A stretch of DNA of 64,000 nucleotides, from contig NC_035437.2 of assembly GCF_002127325.2 (NCBI RefSeq), positions 115,626,916 to 115,690,915 of the forward strand. The letters run 5' to 3'. The stretch comes from Helianthus annuus. Lineage: Eukaryota; Streptophyta; Magnoliopsida; Asterales; Asteraceae. The notes under the pieces were generated by a model. The model did no database searches and was not told the DNA's origin. It worked only from the letters and a program-made list of their open reading frames with translations. The translations under genes and the position numbers were made by a program. Positions 14,184 through 25,100 of this stretch are shown here, piece by piece. Each line of letters starts with the position of its first letter. Within the stretch, counting starts at the first letter, position 1.

Positions 14184-14622
14184 TCAAACTATTCTACTTG
14201 CAGGAAATGAAAATTGTTCTAAGTGCAGGACGACCAGATAATTTAGACCCTACAAAATACAGGTATCACTAAAGACAAACTAACCAGGATACAGGTTCAG
14301 TATATGTGTATGAGATACAGGATCTGGATACTTACCTTATTAGGGAAGGAGATCATGGGCTCGATGAATTCCATGAAGCCAAGGTCACCATAAGAGAAAC
14401 CTTTGGCAGCAGCAGCTGAAGGCTTAGAGCTGATGGCAACATATGACTCATTTTTCACCAAGACAGGCTTAGAAAAGCTGTCAAGCTCATCTGGATCAAA
14501 AGTAGCAGGGTCCTTGATGGAATCTGCGTAAAAGGGAGTAATTCTAATTTCATTACGTGATAGTATTCTGAAGTAACCAAACCTATGCAGGAATATTTAA
14601 AATAGATATCCTTACCAGACAT
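14184..14622 (-). CDS. Antisense spliced small ORF in the 3' region of element B (predicted)
   Basis: Unrecognised product. On the minus strand an ATG at 14622 gives a 7-nt coding exon (14622-14616), then a 92-bp GT-AG intron (14615-14524; GTAAGG start, TTTTACGCAG end), then a 188-bp exon with no stop in the joined frame (14523-14336), then an 86-bp GT-AG intron (14335-14250; GTAAGT start, TTTTGTAG end), then a 66-bp exon ending in TGA (14249-14184). The joined frame is 261 nt, 86 residues, starting MSDSIKDPATF and rich in Asp, Ser and Ala. The exon lies 74 bp from the 3' LTR, so an antisense transcript started in or beyond the LTR would reach it. Antisense ORFs are known in some Tat-clade elements. 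It may be a captured host fragment or the end of a longer, truncated gene. Confidence 0.5.
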
Positions 14623-14695
14623 GTTGGAATGACTAACAAAAAAAAATATATCCGTTGGAATCATGATATCCAACAGTTATATTTTTGGGGACAAT

Positions 14696-15631
14696 TGTTA
14701 TGGGTGAAATTCTGAGCCCATATCCTGATTTTGTGTCTTGATTTTTTATTAGTTGTATATGATCAGGATACCAAGATCAGGATACCGGATCAGGATACCG
14801 TATCAGGATACCGTATCAGGATACTGGGCCAGGATATTGGTAATATCCTGAGGCAGTATCCTGACTATTACTAGCGATTGGCTTGTAAAACGTTGGTTGC
14901 AAGGTACCAACGTTAAAAGACTTGATCTACCTGAAGATTCGCTCAAGGTGGTTGAAAAATGGACGTTGATGGTGGAAGAATGGGTCTTCTAACGGTCAGA
15001 AAGGCATATTCCGCGAGAATATCGGATGTTGGTCAATGTTATTGACATTGTAACGGTTACATGAGCCGAAGACCCGGTTTTGTAGTCAATAAGCACGTGG
15101 AAAACAAGTAGAAAGAGTCCCCCAACGTTCAGAATGGAATATTCCCAGCATCCCGGAATAATAGGAGAGTTAGTTTGTTTTTTGTAACTATATAAAGGGG
15201 CGATCGGATCATAGGTAGACACAACTTTTCACACACTTTCACTCACACTCTTTGCTCTCTAGCTACCAGCAACCACTACACACAAACACTTGTACTCAAA
15301 TCTCATTGTAACACTTAGCGATCCGATCAATATCCAGCACTGTATCCTGACGTTTGAAGTAATAGAAGAACAAGGCAGCTGCGATTGTCAGCTCCCGAGG
15401 TTTTATGCCGGCGATCTAGATTGATCAAGGGCTTTCCTCGTACATCACGTGTCAACCTTTACTTTTTTGCTCATTGTTTGATCACAGATACGGCTCTATA
15501 TCCTGAGCCGTATCCTAAAACTGTTTTTGCAAATAACTCAATTAACATATTTTTGAACACATTCTCTTAGCACACTACCTCACTTAACTAATTTGATCAC
15601 TTAATTGCTTCGGTAATTTTTGACCAAAACA
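14696..15631 (+). repeat. 3' LTR of element B (936 bp)
   Basis: Starts TGTTATGGG after a purine tract TTTTTGGGGACAA and ends CCAAAACA. A cluster of AGGATACC and ATATCCTG words (14760-14870) lies upstream of a TATA box at 15191. The start is placed by analogy with the TGTTAGGG start of the A LTR, since the matching part of the 5' LTR is outside the window. Confidence 0.82.
15191..15197 (+). promoter_or_regulatory. TATA box in the 3' LTR of element B
   Basis: TATAAAG within ACTATATAAAGGGG, about 330-430 bp downstream of the AGGATACC cluster. Motif based. Confidence 0.55.
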
Positions 15632-16153
15632 GTACCTACCTCATAATGAGTGGGAGCAACTAAAATAAACTTGTCTCTATATAGATGACATTTTTTCGAC
15701 AAGTATATATGTTACATAAGTCAAAGCATTGTTAACACAAACTTTGATATAGTAGATCTCATGGATATCTCTTACATGATAGATATCATAACATACCGAG
15801 ATATACCCAATGGGACATTAGTTTCGTTCCATAAGTTTAACCTTAAATGGGCCCTTACATATGTAACAAACAATACTGCTCTCCTTTAGAGGATAATAGG
15901 ATAAATGAGATTATTTCCTTACGCTTCATTAATTAGAAGCCTTATGTAAGTTCAAATCTATACTCGTTTAGATATTACTCACATTGCAACACACTAGATA
16001 TGTCTAGATTAATGTGAAGCATCTAATAGAGTATTACAATATCTTTAAAAAAAACGAGAGGCTATGATTTAAAGAAGAAGTGAGAACTCAAACCAGTTGA
16101 TTACTCTAACTTTGTAATATTCAAAGATGACAAAATGTTATTTCGGGTATATC
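15632..16153 (+). pseudogene. Copia relic Z, left piece: end of RT and start of RNase H
   Basis: Decayed reading in the plus frame resembles Ty1/copia RT-RNase H linkers: YLKKTRGYDL near 16035, then YSNFVIFKDDK near 16100, the place where copia proteins have YxDxDxAGxxDDR. The reading resumes at 37927 after removal of element C and one copy of its 5-bp duplication. The stretch 15632-15950 shows nothing I can name. Confidence 0.6.
16149..16153 (+). repeat. Left target site duplication of element C (ATATC)
   Basis: ATATC directly precedes the LTR start TGATGTG and is repeated directly after the 3' LTR at 37922-37926. Confidence 0.9.
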
Positions 16154-16396
16154 TGATGTGCACAAAATGCAACATATAAATTACATCAAATGTGGCATAA
16201 AACTAACCCTTTTTTAGTACTAATGTTGGAAAAAGTGTGTTTTTATCTTCCTTTTGTATTTTCAGGATTAAATGAGCACAAATGAACAAAAGAAGCAAAA
16301 AGGCAGCTAAATCTAACATAAATACAAGAAAGGGAACAAACGTGGCATGCCTGACCCCCGACGGCATCTTCACAAGCAAAACAACAGAAGGCTGAA

Positions 16397-16666
16397 CACG
16401 CCCCGTGCTCAATGAGCACGGGGGCGTGCCCAAGGGTCAACAGAAAAGACAAAGTTGAAGAAGCTTCTATCACCCACCACGGGGGCGTGCTCAGCGGACA
16501 CGGGGCTGTGGTCAACTCTAAGATTCGCAGAATCTAGGGAAATCTTGATAGTACAGATACGCTTCTGCACACGTGGTCGTGCCCAGCGGACACGGGGATG
16601 TGGTCAACTAATGCAGACAAACTGCAATTAATGAAAAAAGAGAAGAAGGATGGACACGGGGCCGTG
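16397..16666 (+). repeat. Array of CACGGGGCCGTG-type near-palindromes upstream of the TATA box
   Basis: Doublets begin at 16397/16417, 16478/16499 and 16570/16591, followed by a single copy at 16655. Where both members are full 12-mers the start-to-start distance is exactly 21 bp, with a 9-nt spacer like CTCAGCGGA. The two members can also pair with each other as a 12-bp stem with a 9-nt loop. Confidence 0.85.
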
Positions 16667-16685
16667 CCCGAGCTGCTGTTCAGGC

Positions 16686-16693
16686 TATAAATA
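16686..16693 (+). promoter_or_regulatory. TATA box of the C 5' LTR
   Basis: TATAAATA in the context AGGCTATAAATA. The same context occurs at 36724 (C 3' LTR), 41595 (E 5' LTR) and 54906 (E 3' LTR), each just downstream of the palindrome array. Confidence 0.7.
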
Positions 16694-17889
16694 TGGGTGC
16701 TTGGCTCACTTGCAAATCATCCCTTGGCACACTACCTCTCTCACACTTCACCCACCACCATCACAACACCATCATCCACCACCATAATCCATTGTCCATC
16801 ATAGAGTGTGTGAGTCGTCTCGGGATCCAAGATTGATCGTAAGAGTTCTTGACAATCAAAGGCCATGTTTGCCTAAGTCTCTTACATCACTTGGTGATGA
16901 CAAGCATTTAGTGTAATACTTTTTATTTTTAATTTTTTCGCACTTTTTATTTGGTTATGTATTAATGACTTTATTAACTAGTTTTATACGTTGAAGGTGA
17001 TTCTTCCTTATCATTTGTCTGTGGTGTCTTGGCATTATTTTACTGTCTATATAAAATAAAAGATTTTCATCATTCATATCTCCACGGTCTATATGGACAT
17101 ATGTTGGCTACCTGGTCGGGGGTTAAGGAAATGGTTTGTTAAGAGTCTTGCCATTGTTCAGTGTATAGATCCTGCAAAAGACCTGGGTCAAATTTAGTAA
17201 GACCTCCTTCAATACCCATCGGTATTGGATGGCGGGGGTCCAAACTCTTTGATCCCCTCATATATAAACTACTATTAAAACTTTAACCCGGCTACTTAGG
17301 ACTGTATCCCTGCTGACTCAGACTACTTAGCCAAGGGTAACGTCACCTTCAAAAGAGGGGCCTACCACTTTATGCATTAATAACTTAATTAATTATTTTT
17401 CAATAATCCGACCCTTTAGGATTATATCCTTGCTGACTCAAACTACTGGGTTGAGGGTAACGTCGCCTTCAAAAGAGGGGCCTACTACAATAACTAAGAT
17501 AATCTCTTAAAAAGTGCAAAAGTGCGGAAATAATCAAAGGTTACACTAAAGGCGAGTCGGATCCAAGTGATTCATCTTGTCTATCTTTTTTTACTTTTAG
17601 TTTCTTTTTCAGCATTTTAGTTAGCTTTATTTTTTTAGTTTAAAAACATTTTTTTAACTTTTTGATTTAATTAGACGTTGAGGATAAACCGGTACTAAAA
17701 GCTCTTGTGTCCTTGGACGACCTCGTTATCTTACCAACACTATACTACGCTCACGATGGGTGCACTTGCCCATATGTGTGTTTAGTGTTAGTAAATATCG
17801 TGTTTATAAATTTAAAACTTGGCTAAAAAGTGTAAAAGGGCTTAAAATATACATTAAAAATATATTACACTACACGCACATCAAGTTTT

Positions 17890-17907
17890 TGGCGCCGTTG
17901 CCGGGGA
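17890..17907 (+). promoter_or_regulatory. Primer binding site of element C, tRNA-Asp type
   Basis: TGGCGCCGTTGCCGGGGA, complementary to the 3' end of plant tRNA-Asp(GUC), six bases after the LTR end. Confidence 0.9.
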
Positions 17908-18023
17908 CACAAGGATTTTAAGAAAGCTTAAAATCGACGGTCTAATCAGTTTTTCAAAACCTTTTTAAAACGCGCGCACATTTTTCTGCATTTTAGATAG
18001 TTTTGCATTTACAGTAGGTTAAA

Positions 18024-18211
18024 CACGGGCAGTGCTCACTGAACACGGGGCCGTGCTGCATAATTTTTTCAAAACACCCAGTTACAGAGTCTAAACACGG
18101 GGCCGTGCTCACTGAACACGCCCCCGTGCTGCACAAAACCAGTAACGTTTATTCAAACGCCCAGATAAAGACCCTGAACACGGGGCCGTGTCCACTGAAC
18201 ACGGGGCCGTG
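18024..18211 (+). repeat. Palindrome doublets in the C leader
   Basis: Doublets start at 18024/18044, 18096/18117 and 18179/18200. The last two are exactly 21 bp apart with spacers CTCACTGAA and TCCACTGAA. This is the same word as in the LTR, now between the PBS and the first ORF. Confidence 0.85.
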
Positions 18212-18284
18212 TCCAGTCTCTGTTTCCATTTTTATTTTTGTTTTCTGGTCTCGAAACTCTGTTGTGGTCTGTTGAGTGATTCTT

Positions 18285-18680
18285 ATGGATAAATACTCAG
18301 AAGGCTACAACTACACCTATGAGGAGTATGATTATAGGGAAGACTATTGCACTAATTGTGGTAACCCGCACTCGGTTCAATATTATGACTCATTTCAACC
18401 ATCCACTTCATACACCTATTATGAGCCACAGCAGGAGGCAGGACCGTCAGGTGCACAGCAGCCACCACAGACACCGGTACAGCCGGTACATCAGGCTGAG
18501 AGGAGAGTCCCGTTACCAGTGCCCCTCACTTTAGAGTCATTCTCTGGCTATGTGGAGCAGAGATTTGACAGATTGGAGCGTATGATTGAGTTATTACATA
18601 GGGGACAGGGTGCACAGACGGGTTCTGGTTCTACTTATCATGCTTATGAGGCGAGCAACCATGAGACAGATAGTGGGTAG
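18285..18680 (+). pseudogene. Chimeric ORF: start of an element C ORF fused to the C-terminal part of D ORF3
   Basis: Residues 1-45 (MDKYSEGYNYTYEEYDYRED...) come from element C and include a zinc-knuckle-like CTNCGNPHSVQYY in which the last ligand is Tyr instead of Cys. From 18422 the sequence is that of D ORF3 (EPQQEAGPSG onward), in the same frame as in D, through its stop at 18680. The fusion is a by-product of the rearrangement at 18421/18422. No function is claimed. Confidence 0.75.
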
Positions 18681-18854
18681 AGATCGTGGATGGATAGCAG
18701 GCGGATGAGCAGCAGCTGATGATTATATCTTTTGATATTTATTTTTTCTTTATTGCTGTTTTCATCCTGTTTGATTGGTCTGTATTTGATATTGATACAC
18801 GTTAAACAGGTTGGGTTGGTTGGGCTGGTTTGATGAACACTGATGCATCTATTT

Positions 18855-18857
<3 letters not shown>

Positions 18858-18888
<31 letters not shown>

Positions 18889-18890
18889 TA
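18858..18890 (+). repeat. TA microsatellite
   Basis: Uninterrupted (TA)n of about 16 repeats. The sister copy at 30940-30979 is a few units longer, the main difference between the duplicated segments. Confidence 0.9.
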
Positions 18891-19150
18891 TGTTGGTAGG
18901 TTGTTCATTGTTTGATAGGTGATTATGTTAGCCGCTTTCGTTCGCGTGTCCCAGGTTGAGTTGTTTGCTGAGCGCGTTTCGAATTGGAGGGCTTATGTGG
19001 AAATGACTGGCACTTTGACGGTCTCACATATCAGCTAAGTCGTTTCCCTTTTGTTGTTGTTGTATTTATTTTTATTTCGTCGTCTAGTTATTTAGTTAGT
19101 TCGTTATTTATTTAGTAGTTGTTAGGTAGTGTCGAGTCGTGTTTTCGTTC

Positions 19151-19185
19151 TTGCATTGGGGACAATGCAATCTCTAAGTGTGGGG
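19151..19185 (+). other. Hairpin plus polypurine-like tract, internal copy (D duplicate)
   Basis: Stem TTGCATT/AATGCAA (7 bp, perfect) closes the 6-nt loop GGGGAC. Five bases later comes AAGTGTGGGG (19176-19185), the same tract that precedes the LTR. Counterpart at 31241-31275. Confidence 0.75.
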
Positions 19186-20173
19186 ATGGGAATACATGTA
19201 AATAATCGAGTCTTAATTATAAAAATAATTATAAAAATCCAAAAAAAATTAAAAAATTGAAAAAAATACAAAAAAATTGAAAAATCAGAAAACGTCTTTC
19301 GAAATAAAAAGAAGTTTGCATTTTTGAACGGAAAATGATAGAAAAGACAAATTTTTGCTCGGGTGTGAATAATAATAATATGAGATTATAATAAATTGAG
19401 CTTGCGTCTAGTTAGGGATATGTGGGTAGGCCCGGGTTTTGGTTCTAAGTCCCTTTGAGTTAATATACCTTAATTGTCGGTCTGCTAGTGGGTTCTCGCC
19501 TGGGAAATATGGGAAACTAAAACTGGCAAAAATAGTATAAGGGATGCCGTTATAAGCTAAGATAGTTAGAGTTTTTTATCTTATCTCGCTGAAAAAGAAA
19601 AAAAAATAGAATAAAAGTGAGCTAGAAGCTAAATGAAAGTAACACAGGCCTATGTAATCCGAGTTGGGGATAGCGACTCTACAGCCGGAATGCCTCTGGG
19701 ATGTGTGAAATCGACTTGCCGAATAAAAGTACCGAAACCTATGTAATCTGTGATTGGGGATAGCGACTCTACAGTCGGAATACCGCTGGGTTAGGGAAAG
19801 CATCGTCTAGTCTCACGAATATAAAGCTGAAAAAAAAAGCAAGCTGAAAAAGAAAAAAAAATGGAAAAAATTAGATTTGATTTCAAACTCTCTTTATCTT
19901 GGTATAAAACGGTTGGGAATTGGTCAAATGATCGTTCTTTTAGTCCTATAAGCTTGAGTTGGGAGTAGGTGGACTGTTGATTCTAGTGTGAGACCCTAGG
20001 TGGATTGACCGCACTTAAATTAAATTCACATGATAAGGGTTTGGGATTGGATTCGGGTTTAGAGTGGATAAAGTATATTCGCAATCGCAGCTAACGCACG
20101 CTTTGGTTTTAATTAATTATACCTATAATTTTCGACCCAAGTGAATATTTATCTCTGATTCCGTTGCATAATT

Positions 20174-20212
20174 CTTTTTCGGGGACGAAAAAAGAGTAAG
20201 TGTGGGGATATT
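20174..20212 (+). promoter_or_regulatory. Hairpin plus polypurine tract before the D LTR
   Basis: Stem TTTTTC/GAAAAA around the loop GGGGAC, then AAGTGTGGGG at 20198-20207 and the LTR start at 20213. The arrangement equals the internal unit, but with a different stem sequence that still pairs. Confidence 0.75.
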
Positions 20213-20483
20213 TGATGTATTGCAAAATACATACTTTTATCGTGTATAGTTTGTACGTTTTATCGTTATTTTTAGCTTAGTTTAGTTTAGAATTGCGTGC
20301 TATTGATCTACATTGCGTTTTCCAGGTCTTGATACATAAAATGCTGAAATTGGAGCAAAATCGAGCTAAAGTGTCAAATGTCAAGTTCCGAAATCAATGT
20401 ATAAAAGTGTTAGAATAATTTTGAAGTTTTTGGAAGTTGGAGCTAAGCTTGGAAGTAAACATTCTGTGAAAAATGCTCACTAG

Positions 20484-20601
20484 CGTAGCGCTAAGGTAAC
20501 AGGACGCTCAGTCGCGCTACGCGACTGAGGTAGCGTTGACTTATGCTGACTTTTGGCCACTAGCGTAGCGCTAGCGTAAAGGAGAGACCAGTCGCGCTAC
20601 G
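20484..20601 (+). repeat. Two inverted-repeat doublets with 22-nt spacers in the D LTR
   Basis: CGTAGCGC at 20484-20491 pairs with GCGCTACG at 20514-20521; CGTAGCGC at 20564-20571 pairs with GCGCTACG at 20594-20601. Both spacers are exactly 22 nt. They end about 50 bp upstream of the TATA box. Identical copies exist in the 3' LTR at 32574-32691. Confidence 0.85.
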
Positions 20602-20648
20602 CGACTGGTATGAATGATGCGCCTGATTGTGGATCGATTAGGGTTTGG

Positions 20649-20655
20649 TATAAAA
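20649..20655 (+). promoter_or_regulatory. TATA box of the D 5' LTR
   Basis: TATAAAA in the context TTTGGTATAAAAAG. Transcription would start roughly 30 bp downstream. Confidence 0.65.
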
Positions 20656-21931
20656 AGAATAATAATCATCATTATGACATAACACACGAACCAAGAAACC
20701 CTAGGCGACTTCGGAGAGCAGATTTTGAGTTTTTCGAGGTGATTTAGCTTGCAAGAATCATCCGGTTGAAGCACGGAGCGTAGGAAAGAAGATTGTTCGG
20801 GTCTTATCTCCCGGTTTTCATTATTTTCTTGTTTCGCTACTTTGATCATGAATTCTTGTTTTGAATTTGATTTGTTTATGTTAGACATCATGTTTCTTGG
20901 CTAAACCCTAGATACTACCTAGACTAGATGATGGTTTGATGAAAGTTTGGATTTTTTAACGGTTTTTATTGTTTGACTATGGATTGATTTTGAAAGTAAC
21001 GTGTTCTAGATATTCGGATTTGGTGCGTGTGCGTATTTACTTTTGATTGTGGATTATTTGCTGTTTCACATAGATCTTAGTGACGGTCTTTATCACATAA
21101 TAGATCTGTGTTGATTATTTGCATCCTTGCGGGTTCGGGTGATCTTTGGGTAAATCGGCCGATAGCCTTAGAAGCAGTAACTAAAATATAATTAGAAGTG
21201 AGTATTCTGCTTAATTTGTCGCTGAGAGGCTCGAGTTAGTTAATAGGTCGCGGTGCAGTATATAGCTAAATTAGATTTTGAGAGAAGTCGAAGTTAGTTC
21301 CCTAATTGCAGTTGTGTCTAGTAAACCAAGTCAGAACCTAGAATTGCCTTAGATTATCGCGCTGGGAGGTAGATAGTCATATTAGGGCACTTTTAGAGTC
21401 GTTAGAGGACTGAGAGGAAATCTAACAGTCGGTAATCATAACAGCCTTGTAGGGTTTCCTAGGTTTCTTCCTGAGAAGGGTCGGGAAGTCTTAGCATTGA
21501 AATACCTTAAGGTTTAGTATTTAACGATCCCGGCTCCATACAACAATAAAACCGTTAGAAGTCCATTCGTAATTAAACTGGATTCAAGTCTAGGTAGTCC
21601 TTAATCTCATCTGAATCAAAACCCTAGTTTTCGTTCGTGTTTTAGTTAATTTCAATTTAATCGTAATTTTAGGATTTTAGCAAACCCCCCCCCCCAAACA
21701 CAATATTCGTTTAGTCGTGTCAGTGTCTAGTCTAAGTTGAGTCGTTAACGTAATTCATAGAGTCCTTGTGGGTTCGACATCCGGACTTACTTTTCTGTGC
21801 TAGAGTCGACCGGTACACTTGCCGGTGAGTAGTTTAGTCAGGTTAAAGAGTCTAGATTTTTATTACTTGAGTCTTAATTTAGGGTAATTTTAGTTTAATT
21901 AGTTGAACTACTTTTTCCCACATCAAGTTTT

Positions 21932-21949
21932 TGGCGCCGTTGCCGGGGA
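21932..21949 (+). promoter_or_regulatory. Primer binding site of element D, tRNA-Asp type
   Basis: TGGCGCCGTTGCCGGGGA, a perfect 18-nt match to the recalled tRNA-Asp 3' end, six bases inside the LTR. Confidence 0.9.
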
Positions 21950-22099
21950 CTCTTGGCAATTGCGTTAACTGCTTTGTTTGGATTTCAACTGATATCGTTA
22001 CGTGCTTTTTGTGTGTTTGTGAGTCGTAGGAGTCCAAGTACTTTTAGTGTCTTTTTCGTATTTCTTTGAGTCTTTTATTGGAGTTGACTTCCTTGTTTT

Positions 22100-22118
22100 A
22101 TTCTTGGTTTTGCAGTTC
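22100..22118 (+). promoter_or_regulatory. Splice-acceptor-like sequence before the gag ATG of D
   Basis: A T-rich run ending TTGGTTTTGCAG (22104-22115) lies three bases before the gag ATG. With the donor-like GTGAGT in the LTR (21825) it could remove the PBS and leader from a translated mRNA. Prediction from motifs only. Confidence 0.35.
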
Positions 22119-25100
22119 ATGCCCCACACGCGTTCGCAGGGACCAGTGAAGCCACCAATTGACAAGTCTTCCTTCTCCACACCAATCCCTCAGGTTCGAA
22201 AACCCCCAACTTCATCTTCAGCCCTTTCTGACTCTACACTTCCATCTAGACCACCGAACTACGACTTCAACCCGAAGTCATCACCCCATAATTCCCCACC
22301 ACCCTCCCGTCACCCTAGTCCACCACCAGTTCACCAAATGGCCGAAAACCAAACTGTCCACCAGCGTTCCACCGCGGGTTTTACCGCAAACTCACCCATC
22401 ACCCTCCCTGAAATCACCAATGATAAGTCTTGGCAAATTCCTTCATACATCATGACTGCCATTAACAACTCTTGTCAGTTTCACGGTCGTGATGATGAAG
22501 ACGCGCCAGCACATATCAACCGTCTCACCCGTCTGTGTAGCACCTTCGGCATCGAAGGTGTGAATCTTGATGCCCGCTATCTCCAAGTCTTCCCCTTTTC
22601 GCTTGCTGGCCGCGCAGCCACCTGGCTTGATTCGCAGCCGGCAGGTACTTACACCACTTGGGCTGGACTTAGAGATGCCTTCCTTGCTAAGTATTTCCCA
22701 CCTGCGAAGGCCTCCCGCCTTCGAGATCAGATCCATTCCTTCAGAATGGAGCCTGACGAACCTTATCACTTAGCATGGGAGAGGTTTCAAACATTGCTCT
22801 CGCGTTGTTCCCAACATGGACTGTCGGATTGGGCCTTAGTAGAAAAATTTTATAATGGTCTTACCCCTGAGTGCAAGGCCCGATTCGACACATCCGCAGG
22901 AGGCCACCTAATGGGAAAGAAAACTGTGGCTGACTGCAACGACCTCTTTGAGAGCTTCGCTCATGCTGATATAGATCATAGTGCTACAGGCAGGAATTCC
23001 AATCCTGTGATTACCTCCTCATCTTCTCGAGGAGTGAATCAAGTCGTTTCAGACTCAAAGGTAATATCTCAGCTTGACTATATCACCAAAGAGTTGCTAG
23101 AAATTAAGAAGAAGGTAGATAGATGCGAGGTTTGTAGAGGGGGACATGACACCATAGATTGCCCAACCATCACCCTAGAGCAGGTCGAGTATTTAGCAGG
23201 TCAAAATAGGGGTCCAACTAACCCGTTCAACAATAGTAACTCTAATTGGCGTGCTAATAATTATCGCTCCTCAGGTAACCCCCCTGGTTTTCCGTCAGGT
23301 CAATACCAAAGTAGGGGGCCAGGTTTTTATTCTAGTGGGGGGTCGGGTCAAACAGGTCAATTTGCTAGTTCAGGTTCAGGGGGGCAGTTTAGAGGTGAGG
23401 GGTCAAACCAAGAGGTTCAACCTAAGAGTGAGGGGTCAGGGGGTAGTTTGTCTAGGATAGAGGACCTTCTTTCCCAATTATTGGTTAAGGACCAGGCTAC
23501 CCAACGTACCTTAGAGGACCACGCTACGCTTTTAAAGAATAATCATTCAAGCTTCTTAGACCTTCAAAGGCAAGTTTGGGATATTGCACGCCAGTTGCAC
23601 GAACGACCTCCCGGTCAATTTTCGGGCAACACAAAGCCCAACCCATCAGGCTCTTTAAAGGCAATTTCGACCCGTAGTGGTAGGACCTTAGGAGAGATAG
23701 TGAGACCCGAGAGTGTCGAGATAGAAGAGGAAGAACCCATAGATGAAGAGATTGAAATGGAGGCGCCCGGTAAAGTGCAACCTAGGTTAATCCCAGCAAG
23801 TACCGCACACACCGGGGCGCCTTCGAGTGAGAAGAGTGTAGGAAAGAAACCCGTTCAAGTCGTTCCTTCACCGAATGTTGATATTTCCCGTGCTCCCTTT
23901 CCTTCCCGCCTTAAAAATCAAACCTATTCCAAAGAGTACGGGAAATTTTTAGAGATCTTTAAGCAACTTAGGATCAACCTTCCATTCATAGAAGCTCTCC
24001 AATCCATGCCCAAATATGCAAAGTTCCTAAAAGACCTTCTAAAACGCAAGGATAGGTTAGGAGAGGTTTCTAACATCCCCCTTAGTGGAGGATGTTCCGC
24101 CGTAGTGTTGAACAAGGTTCCGGAAAAATTGACGGATCCGGGCCTTTTCACCATCCCGTGCTTGTTTGGGAGTGATACCGAGTGTAGGGCCCTAGCCGAC
24201 CTAGGAGCGAGTATTAACTTAATGCCATATTCTTTGTATGAGAGGTTAGGTCTAGGAGAGTTGTCACCTACACGCATGTCTTTGTCGCTAGCCGATAGGT
24301 CCGTTAAGTATCCACGAGGCATTATTGAAAACCTTCTAGTCAAAGTGGATAAGTTCGTCTTCCCCGTAGACTTTGTCGTTCTTGATATGGAAGCCGACGA
24401 AAAGGTTCCCATCATTCTAGGACGCCCATTCTTGTGTACCGCCAAGGCCATCATCGATGTCTTCGACGGGAAAATCACACTTCAAGTCAGCGAGGAGAGG
24501 GTGACTTTCGAGATAGCACGCTCCATGGAACACCCTAGTGGTTCCGACGATCTTAGTAGTCCTTGTCATTCGGTCTATTTCATAGAGTCTTTCTTATCTT
24601 GTGTTGACCATTGCTTTGACTATATTAGTGGAGCCGACCTAGTCGAGAGTAGGATAAAGGAGGTAGTTGAGAAGGTAGAGGAGATTGTTAGTGAGAGTAA
24701 AGAGGTAGACGAGGACGAGTGGGTCCCCGAAGTGCTAGAATTGAGTGAAATTAAGAGTGAGAGTGAAAGTACTCCTATAGAGAGACCCGCCCCTTTAGAA
24801 CTCAAGGTCCTCCCATCCCACTTAGAGTATGCTTTCTTAGGTGAGGGTTCCGAGAATCCCGTCATTATTTCGTCTAAGTTAGAGGAGGGAGAGAAGGGTA
24901 GGTTATTAGAGGTGTTGAGAGTGAATAGGGAAGCCATTGCATGGCGTCTTTCGGATATCAAGGGCATAAGCCCCGCCTATTGTACCCACCGAATACTCAT
25001 GGAAGATGACTATAAGCCGGTGGTGCAACCTCAAAGGCGCCTTAATCCGAACATGCAAGAGGTTGTTAAGAAAGAGGTTCTTAAGTTGTTAGATGCCGGG

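Larger units (their letters stand above)
6692..15631 (+). mobile_element. Element B: degenerate Ty3/gypsy Tat-lineage LTR retrotransposon
   Basis: Order on the plus strand: 5' LTR fragment (6692-7054), tRNA-Lys type PBS, broken gag-protease, broken pol with two RNase H domains and integrase, a long 3' region with tandem repeats and an antisense spliced ORF, and a complete 3' LTR (14696-15631). The first part of the 5' LTR is missing because A inserted there; it should lie to the left of A. The 363 shared LTR positions differ at about six by eye (about 1.7 percent). It is clearly a sister family of A, not a copy of it. Confidence 0.92.
16154..17883 (+). repeat. 5' LTR of element C (1730 bp)
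   Basis: Starts TGATGTGCAC and ends CGCACATCA, giving TGATGTG/CACATCA inverted ends. Contains the CACGGGGCCGTG-type doublets (16397-16666) just upstream of a TATA box at 16686. Confidence 0.93.
18422..20212 (+). repeat. Partial second copy of the 3' internal region of element D
   Basis: Matches 30504-32302 almost base for base: the end of ORF3, the TA microsatellite, the internal hairpin-tract unit and the sequence up to the polypurine tract. The few differences are the length of the TA tract and a single G/A in the hairpin loop. It runs straight into the D LTR at 20213, so the local order is partial internal - LTR - internal - LTR. The left junction has no LTR, pointing to a tandem array later trimmed by deletion. 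Confidence 0.9.
20213..21925 (+). repeat. 5' LTR of element D (1713 bp)
   Basis: Starts TGATGTATTGC and ends CCCACATCA. Contains two CGTAGCGC/GCGCTACG inverted pairs at 20484-20521 and 20564-20601, a TATA box at 20649, a C-tract near 21686-21696, and a possible splice donor CGGTGAGT at 21823-21830. Confidence 0.93.

Noticed and set aside
16203..16515. Minus-strand ORFs in the C LTR (same at 36218, 41153, 54432)
   Set aside because: Frames open by the GC-rich palindrome array; different copies lose the frame, so no coding constraint.
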